This document shows, in pieces, positions 1-11,023 of a stretch of DNA of 64,000 nucleotides. The number at the start of each line of letters is the position of its first letter. Positions within the stretch are counted from its first letter, which is position 1. The notes beneath the pieces are model-generated. The model did no database searches. It had not been told where the DNA came from and saw only the letters and a program-made list of their open reading frames with translations. The translations under genes were made by a program, and so were the position numbers. The DNA comes from Nemopilema nomurai (lineage: Eukaryota > Cnidaria > Scyphozoa > Rhizostomeae > Rhizostomatidae): contig ML133420.1 of the NCBI GenBank assembly GCA_003864495.1, positions 4,116,340 through 4,180,339 on the forward strand, read 5' to 3'.

Positions 1-586
1 ACCTTCGAGTTAGTCCAAGTAAATGTACGAGCTGAAGGGTGCATGGAACGAAAAACGTCCGTAAGTTCGTAAGATTGCAGTAGGTCGTTGAGGGATTTAA
101 GGGCAGTGGAGCCTGCTTGGCTATCACCGCCTTGTTTATCGAGGTACAAATCAAAGAGTGAATTGAAATCACCTCCGATAACAGTTGGAATCCCCCTTTG
201 TATGTGAGACGACAGGGTATCAAAAAAAGTTGCACGCTCGCCTATTGCGCATGGAGCATAGACGTTTATCAGTTGAAGCCACTGACATCAAGCTCCAGGT
301 TGAGCCACCTTCCATTACTGTCCTTGGTGACTTTTGAAAAGCGGAAAGTGGGGTGCTTCTTAGTGAGGATGACAACGCCTCTGCTATGGTTGCCACAAAA
401 GGAAGAGTAGATTGCCCCATTCCAGATGGATTTCAAGTGGCCGAGATCCTGCTCGCTAGCAAAATAGGTTTCTTGAAGGAAAATTATGCTTTCATTTCGG
501 TTAGCAAGCCAGTCTACTATAGCAGCACACTTAGAGGAATCACGTAGGCCATGCGTGTTAATTGATAGTATTTTAACTGTTGTCAT
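1..586 (-). pseudogene. Keno-A ORF2 start: APE-like endonuclease, frameshifted, partial
   Basis: Start of the retrotransposon polyprotein that would nick the U2 gene and reverse-transcribe the element. The start codon is at 586, shortly after the end of ORF1. The reading begins MTTVKILSINTHGL and contains FLQETYF, an endonuclease motif of the L1/Tx1 type. It stops at 269 in this frame. The sequence to the left continues in another frame with NVYAP and GGDFNS, the later endonuclease motifs. Comparison with copy B shows a 5-base deletion near 283 (copy B has CCAAA) that causes the shift. The reverse transcriptase lies beyond the window. Confidence 0.8.
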
Positions 587-623
587 GACTCACACGGTTG
601 GGGGAATCCAAAGTTATCGGGCT

Positions 624-2107
624 CTAGCGTGAGATTGGAGGAGGGACAGAGCGTGCTTTTGACCTCTTTTTAGTAGAGGGCCTCCTTACGGCAGAAACCT
701 GAGAGAGATTGTCTTCCTGGAGGGCCCTCTTAGAGGCTGTTGGCACACCCTGGTCCACTGCCGGGGTAGGGTTTTCAGAAAGGATAGAGGGAGAGCAAGA
801 ATCGGGAGAAGAATACAGATGCCAGGAAAGATCATACCAGTTCCAGGATCGGTCTTCTTTACCCGGCCCACTGGTGGTGGTTGCCGGCGTCGGGTCCGTT
901 GGAGCTGGCATGTGTTCGGCAGGTGGTTCCCTGACTGGTGCTGGTTCTGGTTCTGGTCCTTGTTCTGGTTCTGTTTCTGATGCAGGTGCTGGAACTGGTG
1001 CAGGTGCTGGAACTGGTGCTGTTGTTGGTGCTGGTGCTGGTGCTGCTGTTGGTGCTGGCAGACGGTCTTCAGGGTTTTGCCGTGTCGGCTGTACCCGTGC
1101 GACAGCGGTCTCCTCTGGGCCGGATTCGTCCTCAGAGGAGGAGGTTTCAGCAGTGCTGCCTGTATCAGGGTCCCACGCGGTCACACACTGAGCAAGATGG
1201 TGCTCGGTTGATCCGCAGCCCTGGCAACGACTGTTCTCGGGACACTCGGCATTTATGTGACCCCCTGCTCCGCAGTTGAAGCAACGTTGAATGCTACAAC
1301 TTGCGGCCACATGGGCCAGACTGTCGCACTTACGACATGTCTGCGGCTGCCTGTCATGGCGAACCGCAAGACAATAAGGCCCAATGTGGACGAAGCTTGG
1401 GATGGCTTCAGTCATCACCATTTTCATGGTGACAACACCGTTCTTAATGGTTGTCCCAGGGTAAATGTTTTCCCTTAGAAACAGCACTTGGCCGAAGGCT
1501 GCGAACCTCCTCCTCACTAACTCCAAGCATAGCTCTGCCGGCTTGTGGAAAACCCTCACCCAGACGGTACGGGAGGCTCCCAATTCCGGCGGGGGGACTT
1601 GACAAAGTCCAGTCCAATGAACTTTGACTTTTACTCCAAGGAGGCGAAAGTCAGCTCTCCATCCCCGTTCGGGAGGGTCTGAAAATGGGTGGGGACAATC
1701 CCATGGTCCGCAAGCTTCCCTATAAGTGCCCGGGCATTAATGCCCTGGCGGGAGTGAATAGATACTGACCTGGGACGGTCCCGGTACATCGGCATGCTAG
1801 CTCGGAGGTTGTCCGAGGGGCCCAGAAACAATTTGTCAATTGACTCTGCGGCGGCGGCATATCTCCTCTGCGGCTGGTTGGCTGCGACGATGGGCGTCCG
1901 TGAAGGCACGTTTCCTGGCGCATTCGCCGCAGCAACCCGGTAGGGGCGGCGATCCACATTGCTCTGAATGTGGGACTTTCTCAAAATACTTTTATGGTCC
2001 CTCAAGCGGCGACACTCGGTGGCAGAACTCATCTCTGACTCGGAAGAATAATTTTGATCTTCGCAGCCTGAGGGCAAATTGCCCCCAGCAGCACACTTCT
2101 CGGCCAT
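624..2107 (-). pseudogene. Keno-A ORF1, zinc-knuckle nucleocapsid-like protein, broken
   Basis: ORF1 proteins of this group bind the element RNA. The sequence aligns along its length with the intact 491-residue ORF1 of copy B. It has the same N terminus, the same RRM-like middle part (VWVRVF, RRFAAFG), three CCHC knuckles (starting CRKCDS, CFNCGA and CQGCGS) and a Pro-Ala-Glu-rich tail. It is interrupted by an in-frame TAA near 1631, where copy B reads Lys, and by a small deletion and frameshift near 1580. Two separate readings result, 1631-2107 and 624-1583. The low-complexity tail is longer than in copy B because of extra Ala-Pro repeats. Confidence 0.85.
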
Positions 2108-2213
2108 TGCTGCCTCCTCAATGATGTTACAGCCGCCTTCCTAAGAAGAACGGCTGAGCATTCGTCCACCACTTGTTGGAGGCTGTGTGGGCTTCTTGGC
2201 TTTCAGTAAGACC

Positions 2214-2247
2214 ACACTTGATCTTAGCCAAAAGGCAGAGAAGCGAT
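2214..2247 (-). ncRNA. U2 snRNA gene copy A, 5' fragment (nt 1-34)
   Basis: The reverse complement reads ATCGCTTCTC, then TGCCTTTTGG, then CTAAGATCAAGTGT. This is nucleotides 1-34 of U2 snRNA, with T instead of the usual G at position 11. It holds the stem I and stem-loop I region. The gene is cut after nt 34 by Keno-A; the 3' part must lie left of the window, if present. U2 snRNA pairs with the intron branch site in the spliceosome. This copy cannot make it. Confidence 0.95.
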
Positions 2248-2534
2248 ACCGAATATCCCTTAAAGTGCCACTAAACTACTTTTGCCTAAAATTTCTCTAT
2301 CGGACTTTACGGTTTAATTATGGGGATTGAACATCGCTGAATCGATTGCCGTTATTAATTTTTGATTTTGCTGGAGGAAAATGCCTGTTTTGGGGGTAGT
2401 TTTACCCCATGGTCTTGCGAAAAAGGCCTGGGGCGAGTGACGCATTCTGATTTATACGATCATAACAACACTTGGAAACCTAGTGTTGTTGGTAGGGTTA
2501 GAGCGGAACGCAGATTAATTTGAGAAAGAATATT

Positions 2535-4396
2535 ATGTCTGAAACGGATAATTCAGAGACATCCTTTGCGATGATAAGTGACGAAGAGTCTTCCCTCGTT
2601 GGTGAAGAAATAGCAGAAGGATTGGGTGACGTGTCCACCAGTTTGGAGCCCTACCAAGACGAGCCGTTAGCTTCGTCGTCAAGTGAGGAAGAACTGGCCG
2701 ATCACGAGCCGGACATTGATGGAATTCCACTGGAAACACTAGAGGCTAGATTCGAGAGGATAATGCCAGTAGATGAATGGTAGGTGCATCGATTTGAAGA
2801 TTTAATACTAATAATTTGGAGTTGATCTGCGACTGATGGAAAGCGCTGCAAATTAGGCCATAGGCCTACTGCTCGAGAATAAATTGGTTTTGATATGAAA
2901 TTGTGTTTGAGAGACGCTATTACGAGCTATTTTGTCCAAAGACACACAAAGCAATTAAAAAGGAGCTTTAAACGATGCTATTAATATGTTGATTCCACTG
3001 CTTGCAGTTTCGATTTTGGTCTTATTTTATCGTACGGCTAGGCCAGGCCATTGTTCTCCGATATTTTGAAAATGGTGTTTCAGAGTGACTGAGTACAAAG
3101 TTTTAAAACTTTGCTGGATCGCCATCACGACTCAATATTACACCGATTTCAGTCCTGTTGTTTAAAAATTGCACCATTTTTTTTACTTTGAAGAAACCCA
3201 TTGAAGGCATTTTTATTAAAAACTACTGTATAATGTAGACGAGACAGTGCTAAAAATAGAAAGTTAACATCTTGAACATCCTGAGGTTCAGCTCAAGTAA
3301 TATCATTTTTTACCCCTAGGTGTGATTGTGGTAAATGCTCAGTTTACCACTGCCCAGATTGTGGTAAATGCTCAGTAAATGCACATTTTTACCCCTAGGT
3401 GTGATTGTGGTAAATGCTCAGTTGATAGCTTAGTTGAATCCAGGGAATACAGATGTTGTTGGGAGGTACCACAAGCTATTGGGCAGTTGACCTTTGAAGG
3501 TACTGCAGAGGAGTTAAGATGCATCACTAACCATCCAGATTTCCCTGCTTTAATAAATAAAGGTGTATTGAAACTAGCGGGGTCACTTTTCAAAACCAGG
3601 GATGGTAAGCGTTACCGACGTCATGCAAATAAATCAGAAAATGAGTAAGTTTATAATATTCTTTCTTGGCCTATTTGTTAAGACAAATCTACAATAAGAC
3701 TAAAACTAAAAGTTAGACCTATATCTGCTATAATTGAAATACAGTAAACTCCCTATTACTCAAACCGCTGATAACAGAAACATTTGCCAAATCAAATTGA
3801 TACAGATTCCCTTTGCCAAATACTTTCATATAAAAAAACTCAATCTGCACTTAAATATTTTATGGCTGCCAAAGCTGAAAAGGACATAACATCATCAGTT
3901 TTCAATTTTGACGGCCAAAACTGTAAATATTTCAAAAGAAGAAAAGCTCAGTAAAAGGTCTTAGAAGATTGAAAAAATGAAAACACATTCAACGAGTAGA
4001 ACTTTTGTTATAATTTCCAAGGATATAGTACTCCAACACATATTATTATTGTTATGATTATATGTATAAACATTATAATAGTCAATTGTAATGTCAACTT
4101 CAATTAGACAGTTGCAAATATTGATTGTCTAGAATTTGCACAAAAGAAATGTCACATTGAAATGATACTCTAATTAATAGTTATATTGAAACTCATTGTA
4201 AATGGATTTACATCTTTTTTGTAGAATTTTAAGAGCTGTTGCATATAGATGGCTGATTCGTTGGATGTTTGGCTTTCTGGGGTATGACAACACCAGACCT
4301 CTTCCGGCTTGTATTTATAAATCTGTCAGGGAAAAATTCCCAACAGGAGCCAAAAAAGGTTATAAGTCCACACAACAAAGGGAACCCGAAAACTGA
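2535..4396 (+). CDS. P2X7 intracellular-tail-like zinc protein of Kolobok-1 (3 exons)
   Basis: Predicted exons are 2535-2779, 3399-3644 and 4225-4396, each with GT/AG ends, giving an intact protein of 220 residues. Exon 1 is acidic and Ser-rich and ends DEW. Exon 2 begins with a cysteine cluster (CDCGKC) and carries YRCCWEV and CITNHPDF. Exon 3 gives VAYRWLIRW, then LPACIYKSVREKFP. This order (C-x-C-x2-C, then RCC, CI-x2-H and a final IR-x-FP) matches the P2X7 receptor cytoplasmic 'ballast' domain family, known also from transposon-linked genes in invertebrates. No membrane segment is present, so it is not a receptor. The start at 2535 (MSETD) is preferred over 2520 because the Kolobok-2 copy starts MSD. 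Its role in the transposon is unknown. Confidence 0.8.
3313..3420 (+). repeat. 79-bp duplication of the exon-2 splice acceptor
   Basis: The acceptor and exon start (TACCCCTAGG followed by TGTGATTGTGG) occur at 3311-3330 and again 79 bases on. The core GATTGTGGTAAATGCTCAGT appears three times (about 3324, 3357 and 3403). Only the last copy continues in frame into the zinc domain; splicing to the first would soon reach a stop. Confidence 0.85.
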
Positions 4397-4739
4397 GAAA
4401 TGCTGTTGATCCAACGACAAACATCAGGAGCTTGGTGTCAAGGTTATTTCATAACAGAACAGAACAAGATTATTTCATAGACAGAGGGAACCAAAATTTT
4501 AAGAATTTATAAAACAGTTAATGGGATGCTAACCTGTTCTACCTTTGTTGTGGATCCAAATTTTTACTGGTACAGTGTAAAAGGGCTCTAAGGTAAGCCT
4601 GTGTATATAATGTAAAGTGTATGTACATTATCTCTCCTGTGTTCCACATTTAGGAAATTTTAGCGACTAAGCCGAAACATAAGAAGAACCTCACCCTATT
4701 GTGCAGCTGAACAAAATTAAACAAAATAAACTAATAATT

Positions 4740-7700
4740 TTATTTTGAAGGTGGATTGTTACATGTATGTCCCTTTCGTGGCTGTCCACATTTTCTACAA
4801 TGACGGACAGAAGGACTTTTCTTTTTTGTTGCTTTAACACTTTCTGTTGAATCTTGCATTGTTTGCTGTTCTGCCAGAATATCCTGCTCTTCAGCTAAAA
4901 TGTGACCAAGTTGTTATCACCAACGTTTGCAACAGGAAATCATAGTATATGAACACAAACATAAACATAAGTGATAAGAAATGATGACATATTTTGTGGA
5001 TTGCAATTGTTTTAAGCAATGACTAATTGAAATGCAACATAAACATACCTAGAGATTGAAAAATATCTGGAATAATGATACAGTTTCCTAGGATTACAAG
5101 TATATACTTGATATATGGAAGTGCTCAGATTCATATCAAATTACTTTATATCATAATATATGGTCTTCTTTAATTGAAACTTTATTTGGAAGAAGGAATA
5201 TTGAGATTACCGAAGGAAATAAGGTTGTAATTGCTAGTTGTCTTGTCTCCCATGTATTAATGGCTTCTTGCCTTGTTGCCCTGTCCTGGAACTGACTTGT
5301 AAGTGTATCAGGAATCAGTTCTGCCTCTCTCTCCATCACAGAACTCATTCTGTCTTTAGGCATGGAAAAAAGCATCTGTCTGAGGTCACTGACATAGCCT
5401 GTAAAAAAGGGAGGTAAAGTTTTAAGCTTGATTCAAAAGTTACTTCAAAGTATTCAGAGAAGTATAATTCTGGAAAGTATAATTCAGAATTTTTATGTAA
5501 TTTAGATCTCACCGTATGTGGGGTTGACAGCTACTTGGCGAACAACTTCATCACCAAGTTTGTATTTTGGGTAGGACACATGCAGGGATTTTTGTCCTGT
5601 TATTGTTGTTCGTCTTTCCCGTTGAATATTCTCATTGAAGTGGAGAACAGCAAGTATTGTCCTTGAAAAAGTTGAGAAAACAATATAAAATAACATAAAC
5701 ACAAAACTAAGGTGGGCCTATAATGGAAATGAACACAACATTTTAATGACTTTCAAAAATCATCAAATAATCTGTGAGCCTTCAGGGATACCGAATTTCA
5801 CTATGTAATACAGAGAGAATTATTTAATGAAATAGTTTCAAACAGAACTGTGAAAAAGACAAAAAACCTGCATTTCGATCCCACAAATGAAAAGCACAAC
5901 ATTTTTGGGTGCCAGTGGTTGAGCAGTGAATGATAGCCTTCCAAGCAACTTGTCTGCAAATCAGGAGAAAGTTTCTTTATATCATTCACAATCCTTTTGT
6001 TCATTAAAATTGAGTCCAGCTTGTCATATGCTGGTGTTCCTGAAATTTAATTGTAGATTATAAGTAACACAGAACAGTGGTACTGTACATTGCTAGGGTT
6101 CTAATAGGAAAATATAGTGATGGCACAAAACTGAAATGTTTTGCTGCTGTAATTATTCACAATGACTCTAATGTGTATTGTATTTTCAATAGTTCATCAA
6201 ATAAGGGACATCACCATTTGTGTTTTGGCCTGAAAGATGAATGCAAGGTCTGAAAAATAGAAAAAGCAAAAAATATCTACCTATTTTAATCCACTTCCTT
6301 CGCTCCAAATCCTGATGCTTACATTTGGGAAAAAGGGGGTTGTCATGGCCATCATGCTTGTCTGCAACATGTCTCATAATAGATGTCCATTTGGCATATA
6401 TTAGTGCTCCAAACCCTCGCCGTGTTGATAAAATACACCAGTACAAATGCCTCCTGATACCCTTGATCCAATGCTGCAATCTCCCTAAACCTTTTTCTTT
6501 TGCAGCTTGAGCAATCTTTTTACAAATGGACCTTGCCACATGCCAAATGTCGTAAAAGTGCCGGGTGATTGTCTGGTGGTCCTTTATCCATTTAGCTATC
6601 CCAGTATGGCGGTCTGACACAAACACTGAAACATCAATGTTTTCTTTTTGAAGCCTTTCGAAGCACTTCTTGGCCCCTAGCAACTCCATGGCATTGCTGG
6701 TCCCTGCCTCATTTGCCTGTGGACAAAAATAAAAATTGAAAATTATCCACAATTAGCTATATAAACATCTGATTAAATTTTCACCTTGATATGTGTTTAA
6801 ACACCAAAAACCAGTAACAAACCTGCAGAAGTTCAAAATGAACAATCTTGGAGTTGGACGAGCAATACATGGAATATATGCCATATTTTGCATTGTGACC
6901 CATGGAATCAAATCTGCCATCTCCGCTCCAGATAAGATTCTTCATTGGTCTGAGGGCTGCTAACATGTTTTCTCTATAATTGTCCCAGTAACTCAGAATG
7001 GTTGGGAACAAAAACTTTTTCTGATGCTTGAAAAAAGTTCGTGCAGTATAGCAGCATACACCCATGTGTCGCAAAATAAGCAGAACTTTGCTGATGGATG
7101 CACCTGCAGCAAGGGTGGCAAAGCTTAGTAAAATATTACCAGCGGGAATCTGCCCTAGGACTAACGGCTGGCTGCTCCATGTGAAGGTCCCTTTGCATTT
7201 CTTACAGGCTTGAATGACCTTTACCATTGTTCCGTACTTTATGACTTCAAGAGCTGGTTTCTTTTCGCCACATTTAAAACAGAACAAAGAGAATAGTGCA
7301 ACCAACATTGACTGGAATACAATGAATTTGGGCTCATCTTGGATAGGGACATTCTCATCAATGCTGTAGAAAAAATGTGACTATAATTAGCTAACTGGAT
7401 CAAAATGATGGAGTGCTTGACAATTATAGCTTTCAGTGATGGGAATGTAATTCTACTTTGAGTTTCATTCTATTCTTAACCAGGTTAGGACATGGTTAAA
7501 GGGGCTTTATCACCAAACTGTAAACAAATTTGTAAACACCATGTGTCCATTGTTCTCCATTTTTTAAAGGAATTTAAACTGACTTTTGCATTGGCAGAGC
7601 AAATAAAAACAAAGGGCTCAATGTAAACCATTGAAAATTTTGGTTTCAAAATGTTCCCAAATCGAAATCTTGGTACTGTAAATTTCTTACTCAGTTTTTC

Positions 7701-8590
7701 TTAAAAAAAATACTTACTTGATTGCATTTCTTGTTCTCTTCCTATTAGCCTTTCCAACTTTTTCTGGGTACTCTGGATCAGAAGATCCTTTTTCATCATT
7801 ATCAGCATCACTGCCACTGGAATCTAAATTTGCCTTATATTCTATAACATCGTACATGACATCTTCATCTCCACTGTCATCTTCAAATTCTTCAAAGCAA
7901 CTTTCATTTTCAGTAGCATCTCCGTAATCATCATCAGAGCTTGGTAGATGAAATTTTTATATAACTGGAAATTAATCCCTGCTTTCAGGAGCCCCGCGGT
8001 AAACAATAATTATACAATTATCAGGAATATCATTTTTAAACCTAATAAATAAACCTTATAGACCTACGGCCCAAAAAAATCCTTGAAAGTGAATAAAATG
8101 ACACGAATACACAAATTTTAAAGTCAACTTAAGATGAATTCTTTAGTAGAAACCACCTTATTATACTTTAATATTGACTAAAAGCTTATTATACAAACCT
8201 TTTTCTTTCTACGTCGATCTCTCTCGGTTTCATTTTTTGGTGGGATGGTTCCTGCTGCATCGATTGTCGGAACTGCACCAGTTTCAAGACGTCTTAGGTG
8301 TGTGATGTTTCCCCTTGAATCCCCGAGATCAATGTCAAGCCTCCTGGCGAAATCAGTTGGTTTGAAATGGATAGAGCACAACGCGGAAGTTGCGGATGGG
8401 GTAAGCTGGCGCGATGTCTTCGAACGAAAGAAACCCACTGTCTTCTTTGCTGCTCGTTCTTTGGGAAGATGTGCATCGATACCCCTGGCGTGTAACTATT
8501 ATTCATACAGCTGGTATCGTTTGGTGCCCCAGCAACACAATATCTTCCTTTCCCGTCTAAATTTTTCTTGGTTACCTCATGTTCGCGATT
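4740..8590 (-). pseudogene. Kolobok-1 THAP transposase, multi-exon, frameshifted
   Basis: The coding blocks, in order, are as follows. A THAP zinc domain lies at about 8590-8200 (RYCVAGAPNDTSC, FPKN, CSIHF, AVPTID). An acidic exon spans 7947-7718. The block at about 7360-6820 has a CxxC pair and the first catalytic Asp in GDGRFDSMGH. The block at about 6720-6284 has the second Asp region SDRHTGI and YDIWHV. The block at about 6040-5930 has the Glu in TSCLEGYHSLLNH. Further blocks lie at 5700-5510 and 5400-5150. The last exon ends at 4740 with a zinc knuckle (CRKCGQPRKGHTC). Frameshifts lie near 8404 inside the THAP domain and just after the presumed start codon near 8580. The catalytic residues look preserved, so loss is recent. 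Exon limits are approximate. Confidence 0.8.
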
Positions 8591-9910
8591 TTCTTGTATA
8601 CTAACTATGTGTTAGTGCCTGTGTGTTCTTATGTATAAATCACATTACGTCACACATTCCTCAAATTCCTCTTTGGCCGTGCATTTTTTTTCGCACAAAG
8701 CGTCACGCAACTCGACACTTTAGAGCTTAAAATAACATTGTTATAGAAACAATATGCAGGAAATAATTACACCATTCGATTCAGCAGCTTTTATTTGATC
8801 ATTCTCATTAGAAAACACACATTGTCAAAATTCTCACGAAAGTAGTTCAGTGGCACTTTAAGCAGTTGAGACTCTCCACCACCTTCCTTCGTTGCTTGCG
8901 GGGCTACGACTGGCTCCTTTGCTCTTGCCTCATTGTTCTTTCTCAATCAGCAACAAATCAGTAATCAGTAATCAGTAATCAGTAATCAAAACATCAATCA
9001 GTTAACAAATCAACAACCAATAGAGCGGCCACCTACCTACGTACCTACGTAGTAGGCCTTTCTCGTCGGTTGCCAATGACAGACCAAGGCTGCACAATTA
9101 TGGCCTTAGAGGACGTAGACACTTGGTTTACTGAGCTGCGCTGAGCTGAGCTGAGCGGTGGTAATAAACACCCACAAATGAAGGAAAGATAGACAGCCGT
9201 TGCAGAGGAAGAATTTTCTACCCACCTACGCACGTTGCGAGTGCGCCTGTCTTTGTGGCTAGCTGGTGACCCAGCCTGCAGAGCCTGCTAGTCACAGCAG
9301 AAGCGAATAGCTGGAGGCGGGACAACGACACCAACGATGACACCAACGACGACGGCAACGATGACACCAACGACGACACGCACCTAGATGCAGATAAACC
9401 AACTTGAAATCAAGACAGTAGAAAACAACTATCTATAATCAACACGGTGTGGAGCGTGAACACAACAGGCAACTTGCAAACAAGGCAACAAGAGAGTGTA
9501 AGGCACGATTTGGGCAGAAATGCAGCCCAACAGTGCATTTGTGTTGTCCTGCTTGCCCGTACACCACTAGGTCCCCACTACCAGAAATTGTACGGTCGAG
9601 TTACCCACGTTTTGGGTAATCGCAGGGGTCAGCCCAACCGAACTGCAATGGAAGGGCCTCACTCTGGAAGAAACGCCTTCATGTTCACGTTGTCTTCCCC
9701 GTCAGGTAAGTATGACTCTTCCATGGTGCAAGGGAGGCTGGTTGGTGGAAGGAGTGGCTCGACACATGAGGGAAAGGAGTCACACACACCATCTTCGTTT
9801 TATAGAGCGAGCTGTGGAGTTCCAGTCAGCTTGTCGTGGCTGTCTGGCTGAGGTGGGATGAGACTTTGTTAGCGCTCGTAGTCATCTGAAGCATGCCCAT
9901 GTTTCTGCGC

Positions 9911-9930
9911 TGCTGCTGCTGCTGCTGCTG

Positions 9931-9961
<31 letters not shown>
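9911..9961. repeat. Trinucleotide microsatellite, (CTG)n then (CTA)n
   Basis: Roughly eight CTG units run directly into about ten CTA units within the U2 spacer. The matching part is not seen in the second array unit because similarity to that unit ends before this point. Confidence 0.95.
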
Positions 9962-10237
9962 AGATTAGGCCTGAATCCAAGCAGCATCTGGACTGGAGCC
10001 ATGGTCAATTTAAGAATTGTTTGAATTGTTTCGCCAAAACTGACCCGAACACAATCATGAAACACAACTTTTTCGCGGTATAATAAGATATAATAAGGTA
10101 TAATAAGATGTATGAGAGTGAGAGAGACAAAGCAATTTATCCACACCACAATAATCCATGCTACAAGAATGCTACGCTACAAATATAATCCTACATTACG
10201 CACAAACTTGCAATGGCAATGACATTGAAAATGACAC

Positions 10238-10288
10238 GAACGAATGAACGAAGGAACGAACGAAGGAACGAACGAAGGAACGAACGAC
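10238..10288. repeat. (GAAC/GAAG)n tetranucleotide tract
   Basis: Alternating GAACGAACGAAG units lie about 60 bases downstream of the 3' end of U2 copy B. Confidence 0.9.
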
Positions 10289-10344
10289 CCAGCCACTAAT
10301 GTCTGTCTGTGTTTATCGGTTTGTTTTTAAGATAGGTAAAGAGG

Positions 10345-10497
10345 GGCTGGGCCACCCATGGCTGTACTGCAATGCCAGGGCAACCCGTGCTCGCGGTGAG
10401 GCAAGCCTCATGCCGGCGAGCTAGTTCCAAAAAATCAGATTAATATTTGAGCGCCCTTGGGCGCATATCAGATATTAAGCTGATAAGAACAGATACT
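10345..10497 (-). ncRNA. U2 snRNA gene copy B, 3' fragment (nt 35 to end)
   Basis: The reverse complement starts AGTATCTGTTCTTATCAG, the branch-site region and following stem of U2. It continues through a loop II hairpin (GCGCCCAAGGGCGC), the Sm-site region TGATTTTTTGGAAC, stem-loop III (GCTTGCC between paired arms) and stem-loop IV around GGCATTGCAGTAC. About 153 nt plus the 34 nt at 18890-18923 gives the usual U2 length of about 187 nt. The 3' end is an estimate from that length. The gene is split by Keno-B and so is non-functional. Confidence 0.93.
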
Positions 10498-11023
10498 TTT
10501 TTTTTTTTTTTTTTTTTTTCCTGCCCTCTGATAAACAGTAGGGACAGGGACAACATTTATGAAGATTTACAAAATACTTGACAATTTAAAGGAGGACAAC
10601 TGCCCCTTTTGTGCAGAAGTCCCCCTTGCAATACAAAACTAAAGACTATTAACAATGACGCAGATTACCGAGACAAAAATTACAGTATAATGATTTACGG
10701 AGTACAAAATCTACGGTGTGACAAAAGAAAAACGTTAACGGGACAAGCAAAGCAAAAATTCAGTACAACAGTTACCGTACATTACTTGCGGAGTTACAAC
10801 AAAATTACTAGCGTATGTTACAAATTAGTTGGAAGAAAGTTCAGGGATTTTTACAGAGTCCGGTTTACTATAATTACGTACAAAACTAGCTACTCAAAAT
10901 TAAAAGTAATGGAATCGTTGATATAGGAGCAAAGAAGGTTTTTGTAACTCCACGAGGGAAATTCATTTTCGAAGAGACTGTTAGAGTAAAGGCTAAAATT
11001 GATACGGGATCTTAATGAAGATT

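Larger units (their letters stand above)
1..2213 (-). mobile_element. Keno-type non-LTR retrotransposon, copy A (5' part)
   Basis: Minus-strand element of the Tx1/L1 group. Its 5' end abuts U2 snRNA nucleotides 1-34, and its body continues out of the left edge of the window. In order from the 5' end it has a leader of about 106 bases, an ORF1 with three CCHC knuckles, a 37-base gap and the start of an ORF2 with an APE-type endonuclease. Keno is the known Tx1-group lineage that inserts in U2 snRNA genes, so the name rests on both coding content and target. Copy B at 10498-18889 is about 90% alike by eye. Both ORFs are broken here, so the copy is dead. Confidence 0.85.
2264..8857. mobile_element. 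Kolobok-1 DNA transposon, two-gene, 6.6 kb
   Basis: The element is flanked by TTAA at 2260-2263 and 8858-8861. Copy B of the same U2 upstream sequence (18936-18939) has a single TTAA at the matching place, which is a natural empty site. Terminal inverted repeats of about 19 bp start AGTGCCACT and continue to CTACTTT with one mismatch. TTAA duplication plus a THAP-domain transposase defines the Kolobok superfamily. It carries a plus-strand P2X7-tail-like gene (2535-4396) and a minus-strand transposase gene (about 8590-4740), so the two are convergent. The transposase has frameshifts, so the element is not autonomous now. Confidence 0.92.
8862..10343 (-). other. U2 array spacer (upstream of copy A, downstream of copy B)
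   Basis: Non-coding spacer between two U2 genes. The 700 bases next to the Kolobok-1 end match 18940-19650 almost base for base, so this is the 5' flank of each U2 gene and should hold the snRNA promoter (PSE/DSE). I could not place these boxes by eye. Simple-sequence tracts include repeated AGTAATC near 8960, GAGCT repeats near 9140 and GACACCAACGAC repeats near 9330. Long open frames here (for example 9447-9851) have no recognisable protein content. Confidence 0.75.

Noticed and set aside
709..1279. Two plus-strand open frames rich in Gly-Ala and Val-Leu
   Set aside because: They are antisense shadows of the Pro-Ala-Glu-rich tail of Keno ORF1; the minus-strand reading has zinc knuckles and a partner in copy B.
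2535..4396. A host P2X receptor gene
   Set aside because: No channel domain or membrane segments, and it lies wholly inside TTAA-flanked terminal repeats with a sister copy in Kolobok-2.
9447..9851. 134-codon open frame in the U2 spacer
   Set aside because: No domain, and the matching part of the other array unit does not keep the frame.
10498..10519. Run of T as a transcription terminator
   Set aside because: It is the poly(A) tail of minus-strand Keno-B joined to U2 nt 35.
10609..10926. 105-codon plus-strand frame
   Set aside because: It overlaps the 3' untranslated part of Keno-B on the wrong strand and has no recognisable content.
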